Below are positions 13,784 to 15,033 of a DNA stretch of 15,033 nt, piece by piece. Position 1 is the first letter of the stretch; every line of letters begins with the position of its first letter. The position numbers were made by a program, and so were the translations under genes. The notes beneath the pieces were generated by a model. That model was not told the DNA's origin and did no database searches. It worked only from the letters and a program-made list of their open reading frames with translations. Source of the stretch: Thermoplasmata archaeon (GTDB lineage Archaea; Thermoplasmatota; Thermoplasmata; Thermoplasmatales; GCA-001856825); contig JAJYRY010000011.1 of the NCBI GenBank assembly GCA_021793855.1, forward strand, positions 1 through 15,033, given 5' to 3'.

Positions 13784-13905
13784 TAATTCCGATTCTTACC
13801 TGTAGAATGCTGATAGGAAAATAGATCTTGACTGTCTAGGGATTTCCCTATGCATCCAATAAGGCTTCTGACCATAAATTTCACCATCTTTAACTCAACA
13901 GTCCT

Positions 13906-14226
13906 TTAACGATGTGAGTTATCCTTTTCTACGTCGTTTGTTTCTTTCCGTTCGTCTATGGGCTCCTCAACAATCTCTCGCTCTCTTCTAAATAAATGCG
14001 GAATTCCTCCCTCGGTACGGGTAATCTGTCTGGTCACACGCATTTCGGGCTGCTCACTGTTTTTAGCACAATGACCTTGAACCCAGTGGGTTCCGTATCC
14101 AAATTTGTTTCTTGCATAGTGTCCCATAACCCAATGCTCCCCCGGAGGACACTTATTAACATCCCCATACGACCTCGGCATCCTACGATCCGTTCCATAG
14201 TGCTCCGGTCTCCTCCTCTCACTCAT
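13906..14226 (-). CDS. Small protein with duplicated HWVxGH motif (106 aa)
   Basis: The ATG at 14226 follows a GAGGT Shine-Dalgarno that begins in the stop region of the 59 aa gene. The product has a basic, arginine-rich N-terminus (MSERRRPEHYGTDRRMPRSY) and then KCPPGEHWVMGHYARN (25-40) and GTHWVQGHCAKN (45-56): the unit HWVxGHxA(R/K)N occurs twice, 16 residues apart. The conserved C26, H31, H36, H47, H52 and C53 could bind a metal ion. From about residue 62 the tail is charged and probably disordered. Similar HWV/GH-rich small proteins exist in archaea as far as I recall, but no function is known to me. It is the last gene of the minus-strand small-gene operon. Confidence 0.65.
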   Translation of the reverse strand: MSERRRPEHYGTDRRMPRSYGDVNKCPPGEHWVMGHYARNKFGYGTHWVQGHCAKNSEQPEMRVTRQITRTEGGIPHLFRREREIVEEPIDERKETNDVEKDNSHR

Positions 14227-14239
14227 GTCGATTATACCT

Positions 14240-14419
14240 CTAACTCCTTCTCGCCCATTGTTCTGAAAATAGTTTTCCCGGCAAAATGCATCTCACTTTC
14301 GATTGCAGACTCAATAATATGTCAATCTCTGGTTTTTTGCCTTTAAAAAAATCGAATCCTGATCTGAACGCCATTTCAGCAGCCCTGCAGAATTCGGAAC
14401 ACACTTCTTCAATTTTCAT
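14240..14419 (-). CDS. Small hypothetical protein (59 aa)
   Basis: The ATG at 14419 is six bases after the stop of the 130 aa gene and has GAGGT about eight bases upstream, inside that gene's last codons. The frame ends at TAG 14240-14242 and the next gene's Shine-Dalgarno overlaps this end. The product begins MKIEEVCSEFCRAAEMAFRS, continues GFDFFKGKKPEIDILLSLQS and ends with KVRCILPGKLFSEQWARRS. It is mostly helical with three cysteines. No family recognised. The tight coupled spacing on both sides is the best evidence that it is real; the overlapping plus-strand 156-codon frame is a shadow. Confidence 0.6.
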   Translation of the reverse strand: MKIEEVCSEFCRAAEMAFRSGFDFFKGKKPEIDILLSLQSKVRCILPGKLFSEQWARRS

Positions 14420-14425
14420 CTGGTG

Positions 14426-14818
14426 TTACCTCATATTTCTCTCATTCTCATCCATATCCTTCAACCTGAATAAAACGAGCTCCGTAGATTTTGCGTCCAA
14501 GAAACTGCCGATGCTAGCAGAAATAATGTCGGGAACTTCATCTACCATTGTCATTTCCAAATTAAGACCCTCCATTGTTCTGTTGAATTCACCGATAAGT
14601 TCCTTTGCACTGGATTCAAGTTTATTTAGGCCATTACAATATTTCGTGAGTTCAGCTTGTGCATTCGTGAAGCACACCTTTCTTCGAATTTCTGAGGTAC
14701 TATTTATGATATTAGTAAGCAGGTCTGTCGGAAATTCGATAGAAAATCTGGTTTGAATTAATCTGAATCTTTTTAGCTCCTCCAGTTTTCCAAGTAGTTG
14801 CTTTTCCTCTTGCAGCAT
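14426..14818 (-). CDS. Helical hypothetical protein (130 aa)
   Basis: The ATG at 14818 is preceded by TGGAGGTTTAA, a strong Shine-Dalgarno, which fixes the start. The product is almost all helix: a charged N-terminal coiled coil (MLQEEKQLLGKLEELKRFR), a middle (IEFPTDLLTNIINSTSEIRR), a further coiled-coil stretch (CNGLNKLESSAKELIGEFNR) and a C-terminal VDEVPDIISASIGSFLDAKS before a charged end. No membrane segment or catalytic motif. Not recognised. It lies between the partial Cys/His gene (14-base gap) and the 59 aa gene (6-base gap) in one transcription unit. Confidence 0.65.
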   Translation of the reverse strand: MLQEEKQLLGKLEELKRFRLIQTRFSIEFPTDLLTNIINSTSEIRRKVCFTNAQAELTKYCNGLNKLESSAKELIGEFNRTMEGLNLEMTMVDEVPDIISASIGSFLDAKSTELVLFRLKDMDENERNMR

Positions 14819-14832
14819 TTAAACCTCCATTA

Positions 14833-15033
14833 TTACCCAACTTCCTTTATCTTTCCTTCCTTGATGTATTCCTCAATCAATGCCCTCATGTGGGGAAGTG
14901 ACCAGGCAAAGTCAACATGTTTGCATTCCTTGCTCTCATCCTTCTCACACCATAGTTCAAAGTGGCTGTTAATCCTCTTTACGTACACCATCACTACGCT
15001 GGTGATCGTCCCGGAGCTGTCTATCTCCTGTAT
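14833..15033 (-). CDS. Partial Cys/His-containing small protein (66 aa visible)
   Basis: The frame is open from the window's right edge to TAA at 14833-14835, so the 5' part is missing. The visible C-terminus reads SVVMVYVKRINSHFELWCEK, then DESKECKHVDFAW and SLPHMRALIEEYIKEG. The C-x6-C-x-H arrangement (in WCEKDESKECKHV) followed by FAWSLP and a helix looks like a small zinc-binding module; I recall similar C-x-H-V-x-F-A endings in archaeal orphan proteins but cannot name a family. Its stop is 14 bases before the 130 aa gene, so it heads or belongs to the same small-gene operon. Confidence 0.6.
   Translation of the reverse strand: MQEIDSSGTITSVVMVYVKRINSHFELWCEKDESKECKHVDFAWSLPHMRALIEEYIKEGKIKEVG

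Larger units (their letters stand above)
13700..13905 (-). promoter_or_regulatory. Control region of the minus-strand nuclease operon, with direct repeats
   Basis: No convincing frame lies in this 206-base gap. On the minus strand it holds a TATA-like TTAATATG (about 13764-13772) and the Shine-Dalgarno at 13708-13716. Two identical copies of ATACTACTGC (plus-strand reading) at 13747-13756 and 13774-13783 bracket the TATA element, 27 bases start to start, a typical placement for a repressor's paired sites. A separate inverted repeat TAGGGA-TT-TCCCTA lies at 13837-13850. Confidence 0.55.

Noticed and set aside
13837..13850. TAGGGA-TT-TCCCTA as a terminator for the small-gene operon
   Set aside because: The stem is only six pairs and no T-run follows on the minus strand, so I list it only as an inverted repeat.
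14286..14756. 156-codon open frame on the plus strand
   Set aside because: It is antisense to the 130 aa and 59 aa genes, which have Shine-Dalgarno sequences and coupled spacing; its Ser/Leu/Ile-rich product is a shadow.
1..15033. tRNA, rRNA, transposase or integrase genes
   Set aside because: No cloverleaf, rRNA-like segment, DDE/tyrosine-recombinase motif or insertion-sequence end was seen, so no attachment site or mobile-element boundary is claimed.

Overview
The window looks archaeal. Several genes have a BRE-like purine-rich element plus a TATA box about 25 bases before the start codon (5717-5729 for the gene at 5751; 7926-7942 for the gene at 7980). Other genes use GGAGG/GAGGT Shine-Dalgarno sequences. 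Arginine is mostly AGG/AGA and isoleucine often ATA, and genes sit a few bases apart or overlap by four. Mid-GC composition with AGG/ATA use fits a Thermoplasmata-like archaeon, but that is an inference and no rRNA or marker gene is present. The content is accessory: orphan small genes, nuclease-like proteins, an SMC-like ATPase and an AAA+/VWA chaperone-type module.

Region 1 (2-2594, plus strand): a tandem array of small unrecognised genes (49-172 aa). Each stop codon is followed by nearly the same short T-rich linker (consensus TAATTTTTTGTTGC, or TAATTTTATTTTGCG), usually with the next start codon exactly 12 bases after the stop. The array ends in a strong Shine-Dalgarno with no normal start codon and a hairpin terminator.

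Region 2 (2728-7736, plus strand, more AT-rich, different codon choice): a three-gene unit of an 82 aa protein, a 711 aa Rad50/SMC-like ATPase with one CPLC zinc-hook-like motif, and a 170 aa protein with a degenerate PD-(D/E)XK-like core. It resembles Lamassu or ABC three-component defence systems in design. A leaderless NYN-domain RNase with an OST-HTH/LOTUS-like tail follows, then a membrane-anchored protein of unknown role.

Region 3 (7980-11593, plus strand, AGG/CTG/AAG-rich): a clear operon of a MoxR/RavA-type AAA+ ATPase, a VWA-domain (CoxE/ViaA-like) protein with a Gln-rich linker, and a helical protein with an acidic N-terminus and a basic AT-hook-like patch. The ATPase and VWA protein are expected to work together as a remodelling machine, with the third protein as dedicated partner.

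Region 4 (11611-15033, minus strand): an AT-rich two-gene operon (342 aa unknown protein, then a PD-(D/E)XK nuclease-like protein with a Cys/His cluster and a helical C-terminus) behind a promoter that carries two identical 10-base direct repeats. Further right is an operon of small orphan genes (a partial 66 aa Cys/His protein, 130 aa, 59 aa, and 106 aa with a duplicated HWVxGH motif). Overall this is probably a defence or mobile-element island with at least three candidate conflict modules side by side.
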